Below, one piece after another: positions 8,799-20,235 of a stretch of 64,000 nucleotides of DNA. The position numbers and the translations under genes are program-made. Source of the DNA: Klebsiella africana (GTDB taxonomy: Bacteria > Pseudomonadota > Gammaproteobacteria > Enterobacterales > Enterobacteriaceae); NCBI RefSeq assembly GCF_020526085.1, contig NZ_CP084874.1:558001-622000 (forward strand), written 5' to 3'. The notes under the pieces were generated by a model that worked only from the letters and a program-made list of their open reading frames with translations, had not been told where the DNA came from and did no database searches. Every line of letters begins with the position of its first letter. Positions within the stretch are counted from its first letter, which is position 1.

Positions 8799-11489
8799 AT
8801 GACAGATGTGACTATTAAAGCGCTGGCCTCAGAAATTCAGACCTCTGTGGATCGCCTGATACAGCAATTTGCTGACGCAGGCATTCGCAAATCGGCTGAT
8901 GATTCTGTGACCGCGCAAGAGAAACAAACTTTGTTGACGCACCTGAACCGTGAACACGGCTCGGCGCCAGACAAGCTGACGTTACAGCGTAAGACGCGCA
9001 GTACGTTGAATATTCCAGGTACCGGTGGGAAGAGTAAATCGGTACAAATCGAAGTCCGCAAGAAACGCACCTTTGTGAAACGCGATCCGCAAGAGGCTGA
9101 ACGCCTGGCAGCGGAAGAGCAGGCGCAGCGTGAAGCGGAAGAGCAGGCCCGTCGTGAAGCTGAAGAAGCAGCAAAACGCGAGGCGCAATTAAAAGCTGAA
9201 CGTGAGGCCGCAGAACAAGCTAAACGTGAAGTCGCTGATAAAGCGAAACGTGAAGCTGCGGAAAAAGACAAAGTGAGCAATCAACATACCGACGAAATGA
9301 CCAAAACCGCCCAGGCTGAAAAGATCCGCCGTGAGAACGAAGCCGCGGAACTGAAGCGCAAATCGGAAGAAGAAGCACGCCGCAAACTTGAAGAAGAAGC
9401 GCGCCGTGTAGCGGAAGAAGCACGCCGTATGGCAGAAGAAAACGAAAAAAATTGGTCTGAAACCTCAGACAGCCCGGAAGATAGCAGCGACTATCACGTC
9501 ACCACGTCACAGCATGCTCGTCAGGCTGAAGATGATAACGATCGTGAAGTCGAAGGCGGCCGCGGCCGTAGCCGTAGCAGCAAAGCGGCGCGTCCGGCGA
9601 AGAAAGGTAACAAACACGCTGAGTCGAAAGCTGACCGTGAAGAAGCCCGTGCGGCCGTTCGCGGTGGTAAAGGCGGTAAACACCGTAAAGGTTCCGCTCT
9701 GCAGCAGGGCTTCCAGAAGCCGGCGCAGGCCGTTAACCGTGACGTTATCATCGGCGAAACCATCACCGTTGGCGAACTGGCTAACAAGATGGCGGTGAAA
9801 GGTTCTCAGGTCATCAAAGCGATGATGAAGCTGGGCGCCATGGCGACCATTAACCAGGTTATCGACCAGGAAACCGCACAGCTGGTAGCCGAAGAGATGG
9901 GCCACAAAGTTATCCTGCGTCGTGAAAACGAACTGGAAGAAGCAGTAATGAGCGACCGTGACACCGGCGCTGCGGCTGAACCGCGCGCACCGGTAGTGAC
10001 CATCATGGGTCACGTTGACCATGGTAAAACCTCGCTGCTGGACTACATTCGTTCTACCAAGGTTGCCTCCGGCGAAGCGGGTGGTATTACCCAGCACATC
10101 GGTGCTTACCACGTAGAAACCGACAACGGCATGATCACCTTCCTGGATACCCCGGGCCACGCCGCGTTTACCTCCATGCGTGCTCGTGGTGCGCAGGCGA
10201 CGGATATCGTGGTTCTGGTAGTGGCGGCAGACGACGGCGTGATGCCGCAGACCATCGAAGCTATCCAGCACGCTAAAGCGGCGCAGGTACCGGTGGTGGT
10301 TGCGGTGAACAAAATCGATAAGCCAGAAGCTGATCCGGATCGCGTGAAGAACGAACTGTCCCAGTACGGCATCCTGCCGGAAGAGTGGGGCGGTGAGAGC
10401 CAGTTCGTCCACGTTTCCGCGAAAGCCGGTACCGGTATTGACGACCTGCTGGACGCGATCCTGCTGCAGGCTGAAGTTCTCGAACTGAAAGCGGTTCGTA
10501 ACGGGATGGCGAGCGGCGCGGTCATCGAATCCTTCCTCGATAAAGGTCGTGGCCCGGTGGCTACCGTTCTGGTTCGCGAAGGTACCCTGCATAAGGGCGA
10601 TATCGTCCTGTGTGGCTTTGAGTATGGCCGCGTGCGTGCGATGCGTGACGAACTGGGCCGCGAAGTGCTGGAAGCGGGTCCGTCCATTCCGGTGGAAATC
10701 CTCGGTCTGTCCGGTGTGCCGGCTGCCGGTGATGAAGTGACCGTGGTTCGTGACGAGAAGAAAGCGCGTGAAGTGGCGCTGTATCGTCAGGGCAAATTCC
10801 GTGAAGTTAAGCTGGCGCGTCAGCAGAAATCTAAACTGGAAAACATGTTCGCTAACATGACCGAAGGCGAAGTTCACGAAGTGAACATCGTGCTGAAAGC
10901 GGACGTACAGGGTTCTGTCGAAGCGATTTCCGATTCCTTACTGAAACTGTCTACCGACGAAGTGAAAGTGAAGATCATCGGTTCCGGCGTAGGTGGTATC
11001 ACCGAAACCGACGCCACCCTGGCTGCAGCATCCAACGCGATTCTGGTTGGCTTCAACGTTCGTGCCGATGCCTCTGCACGTAAAGTTATCGAAGCGGAAA
11101 GCCTGGATCTGCGTTACTACTCCGTCATCTATAACCTGATCGACGAAGTGAAAGCGGCGATGAGTGGTATGCTGTCTCCGGAACTGAAACAGCAGATCAT
11201 CGGTCTGGCTGAAGTGCGTGATGTCTTCAAATCGCCGAAATTCGGCGCCATCGCGGGCTGTATGGTTACCGAAGGGACGATCAAACGTCACAACCCAATC
11301 CGCGTTCTGCGCGATAACGTGGTTATCTATGAAGGCGAGCTGGAATCCCTGCGCCGCTTCAAAGATGACGTTAACGAAGTCCGTAACGGCATGGAATGTG
11401 GTATCGGTGTGAAGAACTACAACGACGTTCGCGTTGGCGATATGATCGAAGTGTTCGAAATCATCGAAATTCAGCGTAGCATCGATTAA
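8799..11489 (+). CDS. infB: Translation initiation factor IF-2
   Basis: IF-2 is the GTPase that places fMet-tRNA on the 30S subunit and promotes 50S joining. It is 896 residues. N-terminal IF2N domain, then a long Ala/Glu/Arg/Lys-rich helical region (residues about 95-215). The G domain has GHVDHGKT at 404-411, DTPGH and NKID at 504-507, followed by the C-terminal fMet-tRNA-binding domains. An internal GTG at codon 159 (9273) and ATG at codon 167 (9297) match the E. coli starts of the shorter IF2-beta and gamma forms, offset by one or two codons. Confidence 0.98.
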   Translation: MTDVTIKALASEIQTSVDRLIQQFADAGIRKSADDSVTAQEKQTLLTHLNREHGSAPDKLTLQRKTRSTLNIPGTGGKSKSVQIEVRKKRTFVKRDPQEAERLAAEEQAQREAEEQARREAEEAAKREAQLKAEREAAEQAKREVADKAKREAAEKDKVSNQHTDEMTKTAQAEKIRRENEAAELKRKSEEEARRKLEEEARRVAEEARRMAEENEKNWSETSDSPEDSSDYHVTTSQHARQAEDDNDREVEGGRGRSRSSKAARPAKKGNKHAESKADREEARAAVRGGKGGKHRKGSALQQGFQKPAQAVNRDVIIGETITVGELANKMAVKGSQVIKAMMKLGAMATINQVIDQETAQLVAEEMGHKVILRRENELEEAVMSDRDTGAAAEPRAPVVTIMGHVDHGKTSLLDYIRSTKVASGEAGGITQHIGAYHVETDNGMITFLDTPGHAAFTSMRARGAQATDIVVLVVAADDGVMPQTIEAIQHAKAAQVPVVVAVNKIDKPEADPDRVKNELSQYGILPEEWGGESQFVHVSAKAGTGIDDLLDAILLQAEVLELKAVRNGMASGAVIESFLDKGRGPVATVLVREGTLHKGDIVLCGFEYGRVRAMRDELGREVLEAGPSIPVEILGLSGVPAAGDEVTVVRDEKKAREVALYRQGKFREVKLARQQKSKLENMFANMTEGEVHEVNIVLKADVQGSVEAISDSLLKLSTDEVKVKIIGSGVGGITETDATLAAASNAILVGFNVRADASARKVIEAESLDLRYYSVIYNLIDEVKAAMSGMLSPELKQQIIGLAEVRDVFKSPKFGAIAGCMVTEGTIKRHNPIRVLRDNVVIYEGELESLRRFKDDVNEVRNGMECGIGVKNYNDVRVGDMIEVFEIIEIQRSID
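9273..9299 (+). other. Internal start codons for shorter IF-2 forms
   Basis: GTG at 9273 (VSNQHTDEM) and ATG at 9297 lie in frame within infB where E. coli initiates IF2-beta and IF2-gamma. The interval is one codon longer than the E. coli VSNQQDDM. No separate promoter is needed. Assignment is by homology. Confidence 0.6.
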
Positions 11490-11504
11490 TCATCTGATGG
11501 CTAA

Positions 11505-11533
11505 GCCGCCGGGGAAGCGAAGCGCCACCCGGC
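11505..11533. repeat. REP-like palindrome after infB
   Basis: GCCGCCGGGG...CCACCCGGC forms an imperfect hairpin of REP type between infB and rbfA. The same class of element recurs at 20199 and 27701. Confidence 0.5.
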
Positions 11534-11542
11534 AATCATTTT

Positions 11543-11568
11543 AAAAAGGGGCTTTAGGCCCCTTTTTT
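11543..11568 (+). terminator. Terminator between infB and rbfA
   Basis: AAAAAGGGGC / GCCCC with six T residues. Despite this hairpin, rbfA-truB are co-transcribed with infB in E. coli, so read-through is likely. Confidence 0.85.
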
Positions 11569-11591
11569 GTCTTTATTCTGGAGAATTTATT

Positions 11592-11993
11592 ATGGCGAAA
11601 GAATTTGGTCGCCCGCAGCGCGTGGCCCAGGAGATGCAAAAAGAGATTGCCATCATCCTGCAGCGTGAAATCAAAGATCCGCGTCTGGGTATGATGACCA
11701 CCGTTTCCGGCGTAGAAATGTCCCGTGACCTGGCCTATGCCAAGGTCTATGTCACCTTCCTGAACGACAAAGATGAAGCCGCGGTAAAAGCGGGCATCAA
11801 AGCGCTGCAGGAAGCGTCTGGTTTTATCCGCTCCCTGCTGGGCAAAGCGATGCGCCTGCGCATCGTGCCGGAACTGACTTTCTTCTACGACAACTCACTG
11901 GTGGAAGGGATGCGTATGTCCAACCTGGTCACCAGCGTGGTGAAACACGACGATGAGCGTCGTGTGAACCCGGACGACAGCAAGGAGGACTGA
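11592..11993 (+). CDS. rbfA: 30S ribosome-binding factor RbfA
   Basis: RbfA is a cold-responsive 16S rRNA maturation factor that binds the 30S subunit near helix 1. 133 residues with a single KH-type fold, including the [15 protein letters not shown] strand segment and the basic [15 protein letters not shown] segment. A GGAGAATTT ribosome site precedes the ATG. Its TGA overlaps the truB ATG by one base (TGATG), implying coupled translation. Confidence 0.97.
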   Translation: MAKEFGRPQRVAQEMQKEIAIILQREIKDPRLGMMTTVSGVEMSRDLAYAKVYVTFLNDKDEAAVKAGIKALQEASGFIRSLLGKAMRLRIVPELTFFYDNSLVEGMRMSNLVTSVVKHDDERRVNPDDSKED

Positions 11994-12937
11994 TGAGTCG
12001 TCCTCGTCGTCGCGGTCGCGACGTGCACGGCGTATTGTTGCTGGATAAGCCTCAGGGTGCCTCCAGCAACGATGTGCTGCAGAAAGTAAAGCGTATTTAT
12101 AACGCCAACCGCGCCGGGCATACCGGCGCGCTGGATCCGCTGGCGACCGGTATGCTGCCGATCTGCCTTGGCGAAGCGACGAAATTTTCCCAGTATCTGC
12201 TGGACTCCGATAAGCGCTACCGCGTTATCGCCAAACTGGGCCAGCGCACCGATACCTCCGATGCCGATGGCCAGGTGGTGGAAGAGCGTCCGCTAACCTT
12301 TAGCGATGAACAGCTAGCGGCGGCACTGGACAGCTTCCGCGGAGAGACGCAGCAGGTGCCGTCGATGTACTCGGCGCTGAAGTATCAGGGCAAGAAGCTG
12401 TACGAGTACGCTCGTCAGGGCATTGAGGTCCCGCGGGAAGCCCGGCCGATAACCGTCTATGAGCTGCTGTTTATCCGCCACGAAGGCGATGAGCTTGAGC
12501 TGGAGATCCACTGCTCGAAAGGCACCTACATCCGGACGATTATCGATGATTTAGGTGAGAAGCTTGGCTGCGGCGCGCACGTGATTTTTCTGCGCCGCCT
12601 GGCGGTGAGTAAATACCCGGTTGAGCGGATGGTGACCCTCGAGCAACTGCAGGCGCTGGTCGATCAGGCTGCGGCGCAGGATATTCCTGCCGCACAGCTG
12701 CTCGATCCGCTGCTGATGCCGATGGACAGCCCGGCTTCAGATTACCCGCTGGTGACGATTCCGGAAACTTCCGCAGTCTACTTTAAGAACGGTAACCCGG
12801 TACGTCAGTCAGGCGCGCCGCTTAACGGCCTGGTGCGGGTGATGGAGAGCGAGTCCGGCAAGTTTCTCGGCATGGGCGAAATTGACGATGAAGGCCGCGT
12901 GGCGCCGCGTCGTCTGGTGGTGGAATACCCGGCGTAA
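11993..12937 (+). CDS. truB: tRNA pseudouridine(55) synthase
   Basis: TruB isomerises U55 to pseudouridine in the T-loop of most tRNAs and also acts as a tRNA chaperone. 314 residues. The catalytic aspartate is D48 in the motif [12 protein letters not shown], and the second conserved block is [20 protein letters not shown]. The C-terminal PUA domain ends the protein. It starts on the overlapping TGATG with rbfA. Confidence 0.98.
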   Translation: MSRPRRRGRDVHGVLLLDKPQGASSNDVLQKVKRIYNANRAGHTGALDPLATGMLPICLGEATKFSQYLLDSDKRYRVIAKLGQRTDTSDADGQVVEERPLTFSDEQLAAALDSFRGETQQVPSMYSALKYQGKKLYEYARQGIEVPREARPITVYELLFIRHEGDELELEIHCSKGTYIRTIIDDLGEKLGCGAHVIFLRRLAVSKYPVERMVTLEQLQALVDQAAAQDIPAAQLLDPLLMPMDSPASDYPLVTIPETSAVYFKNGNPVRQSGAPLNGLVRVMESESGKFLGMGEIDDEGRVAPRRLVVEYPA

Positions 12938-12946
12938 GCGCTTTTC

Positions 12947-12975
12947 TTGCGATAAAAGCCTGCTACGAGTAGAAT
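12947..12975 (+). promoter_or_regulatory. Sigma-70 promoter of rpsO
   Basis: -35 TTGCGA (12947-12952) and -10 TAGAAT (12970-12975) with a 17-bp spacer, starting within 10 bases of the truB stop. It fits the known rpsO P1 promoter position. The leader to 13085 is where S15 binds its own mRNA in E. coli. Confidence 0.75.
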
Positions 12976-13043
12976 ATCGCCGCTTAACGTCCGCTAACGT
13001 GTTTTAACATTTTCGGGCGTTGCATCAGGGGTCGCTGAATTAG

Positions 13044-13355
<312 letters not shown>

Positions 13356-13370
13356 TTCTGCGAGTTTCAG

Positions 13371-13397
13371 AAAAAGGGGCCTGATGGCCCCTTTTTT
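13371..13397 (+). terminator. Terminator after rpsO
   Basis: AAAAAGGGGCC / GGCCCCTTTTTT stem with U-tract 16 bases after the stop. In E. coli this terminator is leaky and gives rpsO-pnp read-through. Confidence 0.9.
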
Positions 13398-13447
13398 CGA
13401 CCGGGCGGCAGCAATTCATTCAAAACTCATGTATTGTTGCTAGTAAT

Positions 13448-13538
13448 GATCTTCATGCAGAGGTTCGCGCGGCTAATGAGAGGCTTCATCCGCAGGGGCG
13501 GGTAAAGGTTGTCATTAGTCGCGAGGATGCAGAAGATC
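13448..13538 (+). promoter_or_regulatory. pnp leader long hairpin (RNase III target)
   Basis: GATCTTC...GCAG...TCGCG..GGCTAATGA on the left pairs with TCATTAGTCGCGA...GCAGAAGATC on the right, making a long interrupted duplex around 13480-13510. Its position just before pnp matches the E. coli hairpin that RNase III cuts, after which PNPase represses its own mRNA. In E. coli the opposite strand of this gap encodes the small RNA SraG; I could not confirm it here. Confidence 0.75.
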
Positions 13539-13597
13539 GGGTCAATAGACGCTATGTCGTGGATATGGCGTGATTTATAGATAAAAAGGATAGAATT

Positions 13598-15733
13598 TTG
13601 CTTAATCCGATCGTTCGTAAATTCCAGTACGGCCAGCACACCGTGACCCTGGAAACCGGCATGATGGCGCGCCAGGCAACGGCCGCTGTGATGGTTAGCA
13701 TGGATGACACTGCGGTATTCGTGACCGTTGTGGGCCAGAAAAAAGCGAAGCCAGGCCAGGACTTTTTCCCGCTGACCGTTAACTACCAGGAGCGTACCTA
13801 CGCTGCCGGTAAAATCCCGGGTGGTTTCTTCCGTCGTGAAGGCCGTCCAAGCGAAGGCGAAACCCTGATCGCGCGTCTGATTGACCGCCCGGTTCGCCCG
13901 CTGTTCCCGGAAGGCTTCGTTAACGAAGTTCAGGTTATCGCCACCGTCGTTTCCGTTAACCCGCAGGTTAACCCGGATATCGTCGCGATGATCGGTGCTT
14001 CCGCTGCGCTGTCGCTGTCTGGTATTCCGTTCAATGGCCCAATCGGCGCTGCGCGCGTGGGTTACATCAACGACCAGTACGTACTGAACCCAACCCAGGA
14101 AGAGCTGAAGTCCAGCAAACTGGACCTGGTGGTTGCTGGTACCGAAGCGGCCGTGCTGATGGTGGAATCCGAAGCGGAACTGCTGAGCGAAGACCAGATG
14201 CTGGGCGCGGTGGTCTTTGGCCACGAGCAGCAGCAGATTGTTATTCAGAACATCAACGACCTGGTGAAAGAAGCCGGTAAACCGCGTTGGGACTGGCAGC
14301 CGGAAGCGGTCAATGAAGCGCTGAACGCGCGCGTGGCTGCGCTGGCAGAATCCCGCCTGAGCGATGCTTACCGTATCACCGACAAACAAGAGCGTTACGC
14401 TCAGGTTGACGTGATCAAATCTGAAACCATCGCCACGCTGGTTGCTGAAGATGAAACCCTGGACGCTAACGAGCTGGGTGAAATCCTGCACGCTATCGAG
14501 AAAAACGTGGTTCGTAGCCGCGTACTGGCCGGCGAGCCGCGTATTGATGGCCGTGAAAAAGATATGATCCGTGGTCTGGACGTTCGTACCGGCGTTCTGC
14601 CGCGTACTCACGGTTCCGCACTGTTCACCCGTGGCGAAACGCAGGCGCTGGTTACCGCGACGCTGGGTACCGCACGCGATGCGCAGAACATCGACGAACT
14701 GATGGGCGAGCGTACCGACTCCTTCCTGTTCCACTACAACTTCCCTCCGTACTCCGTAGGCGAAACTGGCATGGTGGGGTCTCCGAAGCGTCGTGAAATC
14801 GGTCACGGTCGTCTGGCTAAGCGTGGCGTTCTGGCCGTTATGCCGACTATTGAAGAATTCCCGTACACCGTTCGCGTGGTATCTGAAATCACCGAATCTA
14901 ACGGTTCTTCTTCCATGGCTTCCGTCTGCGGTGCCTCTCTGGCGCTGATGGACGCTGGTGTGCCGGTGAAAGCCGCTGTGGCAGGTATCGCCATGGGCCT
15001 GGTGAAAGAAGGTGACAACTTCGTCGTGCTGTCTGACATCCTCGGTGACGAAGACCACCTTGGCGATATGGACTTCAAAGTAGCGGGTTCCCGCGACGGT
15101 ATCTCTGCGCTGCAGATGGATATCAAAATTGAAGGTATCACCAAAGAAATCATGCAGGTTGCATTGAACCAGGCTAAAGGTGCGCGTCTGCACATCCTGG
15201 GCGTGATGGAGCAGGCGATTAACGCGCCGCGCGGTGACATCTCTGAATTCGCACCGCGTATCCACACCATCAAGATCAACCCGGACAAGATCAAAGACGT
15301 TATCGGTAAAGGCGGTTCTGTTATCCGTGCCCTGACCGAAGAAACCGGCACCACCATCGAAATCGAAGATGACGGTACCGTGAAGATCGCCGCGACCGAC
15401 GGCGACAAAGCACAGCATGCTATCCGTCGTATCGAAGAGATCACCGCTGAGATCGAAGTTGGCCGTATCTACAATGGTAAAGTGACCCGTATCGTTGACT
15501 TTGGCGCGTTCGTTGCCATCGGCGGCGGTAAAGAAGGTCTGGTTCACATCTCGCAGATCGCTGACAAGCGCGTTGAGAAAGTGACTGACTATCTGCAGAT
15601 GGGTCAGGAAGTACCGGTTAAGGTTCTGGAAGTTGACCGTCAGGGCCGTGTCCGTCTGAGCATTAAAGAAGCAACTGAACAGACTCCGTCTGCCGCAGCG
15701 CCGGAAGCTCCGGCCGCCGAGCAGGGCGAGTAA
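13598..15733 (+). CDS. pnp: Polyribonucleotide nucleotidyltransferase (PNPase)
   Basis: PNPase is the phosphorolytic 3'-5' exoribonuclease of the RNA degradosome. 711 residues. Two RNase PH-like domains (about 1-210 and 310-550) flank an all-helical domain. KH ([15 protein letters not shown], about 570) and S1 (about 620-690) RNA-binding domains follow. The start is the rare codon TTG at 13598 (LLNPIVRKF read as MLNPIVRKF), as in E. coli, preceded by AAAAGGAT. Expression is probably autoregulated through the leader hairpin at 13448-13538. Confidence 0.98.
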   Translation: MLNPIVRKFQYGQHTVTLETGMMARQATAAVMVSMDDTAVFVTVVGQKKAKPGQDFFPLTVNYQERTYAAGKIPGGFFRREGRPSEGETLIARLIDRPVRPLFPEGFVNEVQVIATVVSVNPQVNPDIVAMIGASAALSLSGIPFNGPIGAARVGYINDQYVLNPTQEELKSSKLDLVVAGTEAAVLMVESEAELLSEDQMLGAVVFGHEQQQIVIQNINDLVKEAGKPRWDWQPEAVNEALNARVAALAESRLSDAYRITDKQERYAQVDVIKSETIATLVAEDETLDANELGEILHAIEKNVVRSRVLAGEPRIDGREKDMIRGLDVRTGVLPRTHGSALFTRGETQALVTATLGTARDAQNIDELMGERTDSFLFHYNFPPYSVGETGMVGSPKRREIGHGRLAKRGVLAVMPTIEEFPYTVRVVSEITESNGSSSMASVCGASLALMDAGVPVKAAVAGIAMGLVKEGDNFVVLSDILGDEDHLGDMDFKVAGSRDGISALQMDIKIEGITKEIMQVALNQAKGARLHILGVMEQAINAPRGDISEFAPRIHTIKINPDKIKDVIGKGGSVIRALTEETGTTIEIEDDGTVKIAATDGDKAQHAIRRIEEITAEIEVGRIYNGKVTRIVDFGAFVAIGGGKEGLVHISQIADKRVEKVTDYLQMGQEVPVKVLEVDRQGRVRLSIKEATEQTPSAAAPEAPAAEQGE

Positions 15734-15744
15734 GGTTGCCGTTA

Positions 15745-15769
15745 GCCCTCCGCTTTTGCGGAGGGCGTT
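15745..15769 (+). terminator. Terminator after pnp
   Basis: GCCCTCCGC-TTTT-GCGGAGGGC, a perfect 9-bp stem, followed by GTTTTAC. The short U-tract may leave partial read-through to nlpI. Confidence 0.8.
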
Positions 15770-15841
15770 TTACGGGCAGGACGCCTCGTTTGCAGCCGGG
15801 GAACAGGACGTTCATCCAATCGTTGTCTTCGGGAGTGGGAA

Positions 15842-16726
15842 ATGAAGCCTTTTTTGCGCTGGTGTTTCGTGGCGACAGCTCTCACGCTGGCAGGATGCAG
15901 TAGCACCGCCTGGCGTAAGGACGCCGTCCTCGCAGTACCATTGCAACCGACTTTACAGCAAGAAGTGATTCTGGCACGTATGGAACAAATTCTTGCCAGT
16001 CGGGCTTTATCCGATGACGAACGCGCACAGCTTTTATATGAGCGCGGAGTGTTGTATGATAGTCTCGGTCTGAGGGCATTAGCGCGAAATGATTTTTCAC
16101 AAGCGCTGGCAATCCGACCCGATATGCCTGAAGTATTCAATTACTTAGGCATTTACTTAACGCAGGCAGGCAATTTTGATGCTGCCTATGAAGCGTTTGA
16201 TTCTGTACTTGAGCTTGATCCAACTTACAACTACGCGCACTTGAACCGCGGTATCGCCCTGTATTACGGCGGCCGGGCTAAGTTAGCGCAAGATGATCTG
16301 CTGGCGTTTTATCAAGACGATCCCAATGATCCTTTCCGTAGCCTGTGGCTTTATATCGCCGAGCGTAAACTCGACGAGAAGCGGGCGCTTGAAGCACTCA
16401 GAGAGCGCTTAAACAAGTCGGATAAAGAGCAATGGGGATGGAACATTGTCGAGTTCTACCTTGGCGACATTAGCGAAAAAGAGCTGATGACTCGTCTGAA
16501 GGCAGACGCAACGGATAACACCTCGCTCGCTGAGCATCTCAGTGAAACCAACTTCTATTTAGGTAAGTACTACCTAAGTCTGGGGGACAAGGACAGCGCT
16601 ACGGCACTGTTCAAACTGGCGGTCGCCAACAACGTACACAACTACGTTGAGCACCGATACGCATTGTTGGAATTATCGCTCTTGGGCCAGGAGCAAGATG
16701 ACCTGGCAGAATCGGACCAGCAATAG
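15842..16726 (+). CDS. nlpI: Lipoprotein NlpI
   Basis: NlpI is an outer-membrane lipoprotein that acts as an adaptor for murein endopeptidase MepS and its protease Prc, and scaffolds peptidoglycan enzymes. 294 residues. The lipobox is LAGC with Cys19. The mature part carries tetratricopeptide repeats, for example [25 protein letters not shown] helices from about residue 60 onward. It lies between pnp and deaD as in E. coli. The start has the GGGAA ribosome site. Confidence 0.97.
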   Translation: MKPFLRWCFVATALTLAGCSSTAWRKDAVLAVPLQPTLQQEVILARMEQILASRALSDDERAQLLYERGVLYDSLGLRALARNDFSQALAIRPDMPEVFNYLGIYLTQAGNFDAAYEAFDSVLELDPTYNYAHLNRGIALYYGGRAKLAQDDLLAFYQDDPNDPFRSLWLYIAERKLDEKRALEALRERLNKSDKEQWGWNIVEFYLGDISEKELMTRLKADATDNTSLAEHLSETNFYLGKYYLSLGDKDSATALFKLAVANNVHNYVEHRYALLELSLLGQEQDDLAESDQQ

Positions 16727-16830
16727 CTGACGAACACATCAGCCCATAGTTTTTTGCTTGCCATCACCTTCGCGGGTGAGGGCGTTGTTGTTCGTTAATA
16801 CACCTACTTTGAGCCGGTTCACACTTTTCA

Positions 16831-16911
16831 ATGAAAATTACCGTAAATTTTCACGATGAGTTATGTAGACTGGCCGCCATTAATTTTGAGGCACACGTAC
16901 TACATGGCTGA
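16831..16911 (+). CDS. yrbN: Small protein YrbN (26 residues), overlaps deaD start
   Basis: A 26-codon frame, [14 protein letters not shown] then [12 protein letters not shown], ends in a TGA that overlaps the deaD ATG by 8 bases (ATGGCTGA, 16904-16911). E. coli has the small expressed protein YrbN of the same length and position. The conserved frame and overlap suggest its translation is coupled to deaD. The ribosome site is weak (only CACTTTTCA upstream). Function unknown. Confidence 0.75.
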   Translation: MKITVNFHDELCRLAAINFEAHVLHG

Positions 16912-18802
16912 ATTCGAAACCACTTTTGCAGATCTGGGCCTGAAGGCTCCTATCCTTGAAGCGCTCACCGATCTGGGTTACGAAAAACCATCTCCGATCC
17001 AGGCTGAGTGCATTCCGCATCTGCTGGACGGCCGCGACGTTCTGGGTATGGCCCAGACGGGTAGCGGTAAAACCGCAGCGTTCTCTTTACCGCTGTTGAA
17101 CAACATTGATCCTGAGCTGAGAGCACCGCAGATTCTGGTGCTGGCGCCGACCCGCGAGCTGGCGGTACAGGTTGCTGAAGCAATGACGGAATTCTCTAAA
17201 CATATGCGCGGCGTGAACGTGGTTGCCCTGTACGGCGGCCAGCGTTATGACGTGCAGCTGCGCGCCCTGCGTCAGGGTCCGCAGATCGTCGTCGGTACCC
17301 CGGGTCGTCTGCTGGACCACCTGAAACGCGGCACCCTGGACCTCTCCAAACTGAGCGGTCTGGTACTGGATGAAGCAGATGAAATGCTGCGCATGGGCTT
17401 TATCGAAGACGTAGAAACCATTATGGCGCAGATCCCGGAAGGGCATCAGACCGCGCTGTTCTCCGCCACCATGCCGGAAGCGATCCGTCGCATTACCCGC
17501 CGCTTTATGAAAGAGCCGCAGGAAGTGCGCATTCAGTCCAGCGTGACGACTCGCCCGGACATCAGCCAGAGCTACTGGACTGCCTACGGCATGCGTAAAA
17601 ATGAAGCGCTGGTGCGTTTCCTGGAAGCGGAAGATTTTGATGCGGCGATTATCTTCGTCCGTACCAAAAACGCGACCCTGGAAGTGGCTGAAGCGCTGGA
17701 GCGTAACGGCTACAACAGCGCGGCGCTGAACGGCGACATGAACCAGGCGCTGCGTGAGCAGACCCTGGAGCGTCTGAAAGATGGTCGTCTGGATATCCTG
17801 ATTGCGACTGACGTTGCAGCCCGCGGTCTGGACGTTGAGCGTATCAGCCTGGTGGTGAACTACGACATCCCAATGGATTCAGAATCCTATGTTCACCGTA
17901 TCGGCCGTACCGGTCGTGCGGGTCGTGCTGGCCGCGCGCTGCTGTTCGTTGAGAACCGCGAGCGTCGTCTGCTGCGCAACATCGAACGCACTATGAAGCT
18001 GACCATTCCTGAGGTAGAACTGCCGAACGCAGAGCTGCTGAGCAAGCGTCGCCTGGAAAAATTCGCCGCGAAAGTTCAACAGCAGCTGGAAAGCAGCGAT
18101 CTGGATCAGTACCGTGCACTGCTGGCGAAAATCCAGCCGACGGCGGAAGGCGAAGAGCTGGACGTGGAAACGCTGGCTGCTGCGCTGCTGAAGATGGCTC
18201 AGGGTGAACGTTCGCTGATCGTTCCGCCGGATGCACCGATGCGTCCTAAGCGTGAGTTCCGTGACCGCGACGATCGCTTCGAGCGTCGTGGCGACCGTAA
18301 CGATCGCGCTCCGCGCGGCGATCGCGAAGATCGTCCGAAGCGTGAGCGTCGTGACGTAGGCGATATGGAACTGTATCGCATTGAAGTGGGGCGCGATGAC
18401 GGCGTTGAAGTGCGTCATATCGTTGGCGCGATCGCTAACGAAGGCGATATCAGCAGCCGTTACATCGGTAACATCAAGCTGTTCGCTTCTCACTCCACCA
18501 TCGAACTGCCGAAAGGGATGCCGGGCGAAGTGCTGCAGCACTTTACTCGTACCCGTATCCTGAACAAGCCGATGAACATGCAGCTGCTGGGCGATGCGCA
18601 GCCGCGCACTGAACGTCGTGGCGGCGGTGAGCGTCGTGAAGGCGGTCGTGGCTTCGGTGGTGAGCGTCGTGAAGGCGGTCGTGGTGATGGTCGTCGTTTC
18701 AGCGGCGAACGTCGTGAAGGCCGTGCGCCGCGTCGTGACGATGCATCCGCGCCGCGCCGCGATGACTCTGCCGGTCGCCGTCGCTTCGGTGGCGATGCGT
18801 AA
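16904..18802 (+). CDS. deaD: ATP-dependent RNA helicase DeaD (CsdA)
   Basis: DeaD is a cold-shock DEAD-box helicase for 50S assembly and the cold degradosome. 632 residues from ATG 16904; in-frame codons from 16856 precede it but the conserved N terminus is [13 protein letters not shown]. Walker A AQTGSGKT is at 50-57, DEAD at 156-159, SAT follows, and the [11 protein letters not shown] motif lies in the second RecA domain. An RNA-binding domain follows, then a basic tail with repeated [13 protein letters not shown] units. TTTTGAGG serves as ribosome site, about 12 bases upstream, within yrbN. Confidence 0.97.
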   Translation: MAEFETTFADLGLKAPILEALTDLGYEKPSPIQAECIPHLLDGRDVLGMAQTGSGKTAAFSLPLLNNIDPELRAPQILVLAPTRELAVQVAEAMTEFSKHMRGVNVVALYGGQRYDVQLRALRQGPQIVVGTPGRLLDHLKRGTLDLSKLSGLVLDEADEMLRMGFIEDVETIMAQIPEGHQTALFSATMPEAIRRITRRFMKEPQEVRIQSSVTTRPDISQSYWTAYGMRKNEALVRFLEAEDFDAAIIFVRTKNATLEVAEALERNGYNSAALNGDMNQALREQTLERLKDGRLDILIATDVAARGLDVERISLVVNYDIPMDSESYVHRIGRTGRAGRAGRALLFVENRERRLLRNIERTMKLTIPEVELPNAELLSKRRLEKFAAKVQQQLESSDLDQYRALLAKIQPTAEGEELDVETLAAALLKMAQGERSLIVPPDAPMRPKREFRDRDDRFERRGDRNDRAPRGDREDRPKRERRDVGDMELYRIEVGRDDGVEVRHIVGAIANEGDISSRYIGNIKLFASHSTIELPKGMPGEVLQHFTRTRILNKPMNMQLLGDAQPRTERRGGGERREGGRGFGGERREGGRGDGRRFSGERREGRAPRRDDASAPRRDDSAGRRRFGGDA

Positions 18803-18836
18803 TTAACGCCGCCCGCTAGCGTAAACTAAATAATAC

Positions 18837-18867
18837 AGCCCCGATCGTCATGATTGGGGCTTTTTTT
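18837..18867 (+). terminator. Terminator after deaD
   Basis: AGCCCCGATC / GATTGGGGCT stem with seven T residues. Confidence 0.9.
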
Positions 18868-18876
18868 ATTTCCTTT

Positions 18877-18894
18877 GTACTCGTGTACTGGTAC
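18877..18894. promoter_or_regulatory. Trp-repressor-like operator of mtr
   Basis: GTACTCGTGTACTGGTAC matches 14 of 16 defined positions of the TrpR operator core GNACTAGTTAACTAGTNC and is palindromic. E. coli mtr is repressed by TrpR with tryptophan and activated by TyrR. I see no convincing TyrR box. Confidence 0.75.
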
Positions 18895-18946
18895 AGTGCG
18901 TCATGCTCACCGTGAGCGAAGTATTTTTGACTGGAGAATTCGGTAA

Positions 18947-20191
18947 ATGGCGACACTAACCACTACGGCAACCCGTCCGTCCTTGTTTGGCGGCGTGGTG
19001 ATTATCGGCGGCACGATTATCGGCGCGGGCATGTTCTCGCTGCCGGTGGTGATGTCCGGCGCGTGGTTTTTCTGGTCGCTGGCGGCGCTGGTCTTCACCT
19101 GGTTCTGCATGCTGCACTCCGGTCTGATGATCCTCGAGGCCAATCTTAACTACCGCATCGGCTCCAGCTTCGACACCATTACCAAAGACCTGCTCGGCAA
19201 GGGCTGGAACCTGGTGAACGGCGTGTCGATCGCCTTTGTACTGTATATCCTGACCTATGCCTATATTTCGGCGAGCGGTTCGATCCTGCACCACACCTTC
19301 AGTGAAATGTCGCTGAACGTACCGGCGCGCGCGGCGGGCTTCGGCTTTGCACTGCTGGTGGCGTTTATTGTCTGGATGAGCACCAAAGCGGTTAGCCGCA
19401 TGACAGCTATCGTGCTCGGTGCCAAGGTCATCACCTTCTTCCTGACCTTCGGCAGCCTGCTGGGACACGTCGAACCGACGACGCTGTCTAACGTCGCGGA
19501 GAAGAATGCCTCCTATGCGCCATACCTGCTGATGACGCTGCCGTTCTGCCTGGCCTCGTTTGGCTATCACGGTAACGTGCCGAGCCTGATGAAATACTAC
19601 GGAAAAGATCCGCGGACCATCATTCGCTGCTTAACCTACGGTACGCTGCTGGCGCTGGGTCTGTACGTGGTATGGCTGCTGGTGACGATGGGTAACATTC
19701 CGCGTCCGCAGTTTATCGACATCGCGCAGAAGGGCGGCAATATTGATGTGCTGGTGCAGGCGCTGAGCGGCGTGCTGAACAGTCGTAGCCTGGATCTGCT
19801 GCTGGTGGTGTTCTCTAACTTTGCCGTCGCCAGTTCGTTTCTCGGCGTCACGCTGGGGCTGTTCGACTACCTGGCGGATCTGTTTGGCTTTGACGATAGC
19901 GCGATGGGGCGCTTTAAAACCGCGCTGTTGACCTTTATCCCGCCGATGATTGGCGGACTGGTAAAACCCGATGGTTTCCTTTACGCCATCGGCTATGCCG
20001 GCCTGGCGGCGACGATCTGGGCGGCGATTGTGCCGGCGCTGCTGGCTCGCGCCTCGCGTAAACGCTTCGGCAGCCCACAGTTCCGCGTGTGGGGCGGAAC
20101 GCCGATGATTGTGCTGATCCTGCTGTTCGGTCTCGGCAACGCGGTTGTACACATCCTGTCGAGCGTTAATCTGCTGCCGGTTTATCAGTAA
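18947..20191 (+). CDS. mtr: Tryptophan-specific transporter Mtr
   Basis: Mtr is the high-affinity proton-driven tryptophan permease of the inner membrane. 414 residues with about 11 hydrophobic segments, in the aromatic amino acid permease family. The N-terminal motif [15 protein letters not shown] marks the unwound first helix and substrate site. Near-identical to E. coli Mtr throughout. Monocistronic, with a GGAGAAT ribosome site and a TrpR-like operator 53-70 bases upstream of the start. Confidence 0.97.
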   Translation: MATLTTTATRPSLFGGVVIIGGTIIGAGMFSLPVVMSGAWFFWSLAALVFTWFCMLHSGLMILEANLNYRIGSSFDTITKDLLGKGWNLVNGVSIAFVLYILTYAYISASGSILHHTFSEMSLNVPARAAGFGFALLVAFIVWMSTKAVSRMTAIVLGAKVITFFLTFGSLLGHVEPTTLSNVAEKNASYAPYLLMTLPFCLASFGYHGNVPSLMKYYGKDPRTIIRCLTYGTLLALGLYVVWLLVTMGNIPRPQFIDIAQKGGNIDVLVQALSGVLNSRSLDLLLVVFSNFAVASSFLGVTLGLFDYLADLFGFDDSAMGRFKTALLTFIPPMIGGLVKPDGFLYAIGYAGLAATIWAAIVPALLARASRKRFGSPQFRVWGGTPMIVLILLFGLGNAVVHILSSVNLLPVYQ

Positions 20192-20198
20192 AGCTATT

Positions 20199-20224
20199 GC
20201 CCGGTGGCGCGACGTCCACCGGGC
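20199..20224. repeat. REP-like palindrome between convergent mtr and yhbW
   Basis: GCCCGGTGG and CCACCGGGC form a perfect 9-bp stem around CGCGACGT. No U-tract. Probably a REP element that also limits read-through between the convergent genes. Confidence 0.6.
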
Positions 20225-20235
20225 TGACGTTTGTG

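Noticed and set aside
6816..10877. Long antisense frames in nusA (509 codons) and infB (456 codons)
   Set aside because: Same codon-bias artefact: low-complexity Phe/His/Arg/Asp sequence and perfect overlap with essential genes on the other strand.
13427..15547. A 706-codon open frame antisense to pnp
   Set aside because: Composition is typical of the complement of a highly biased gene (His, Phe, Gln-rich, no domain). It lies wholly within pnp with no ribosome site.
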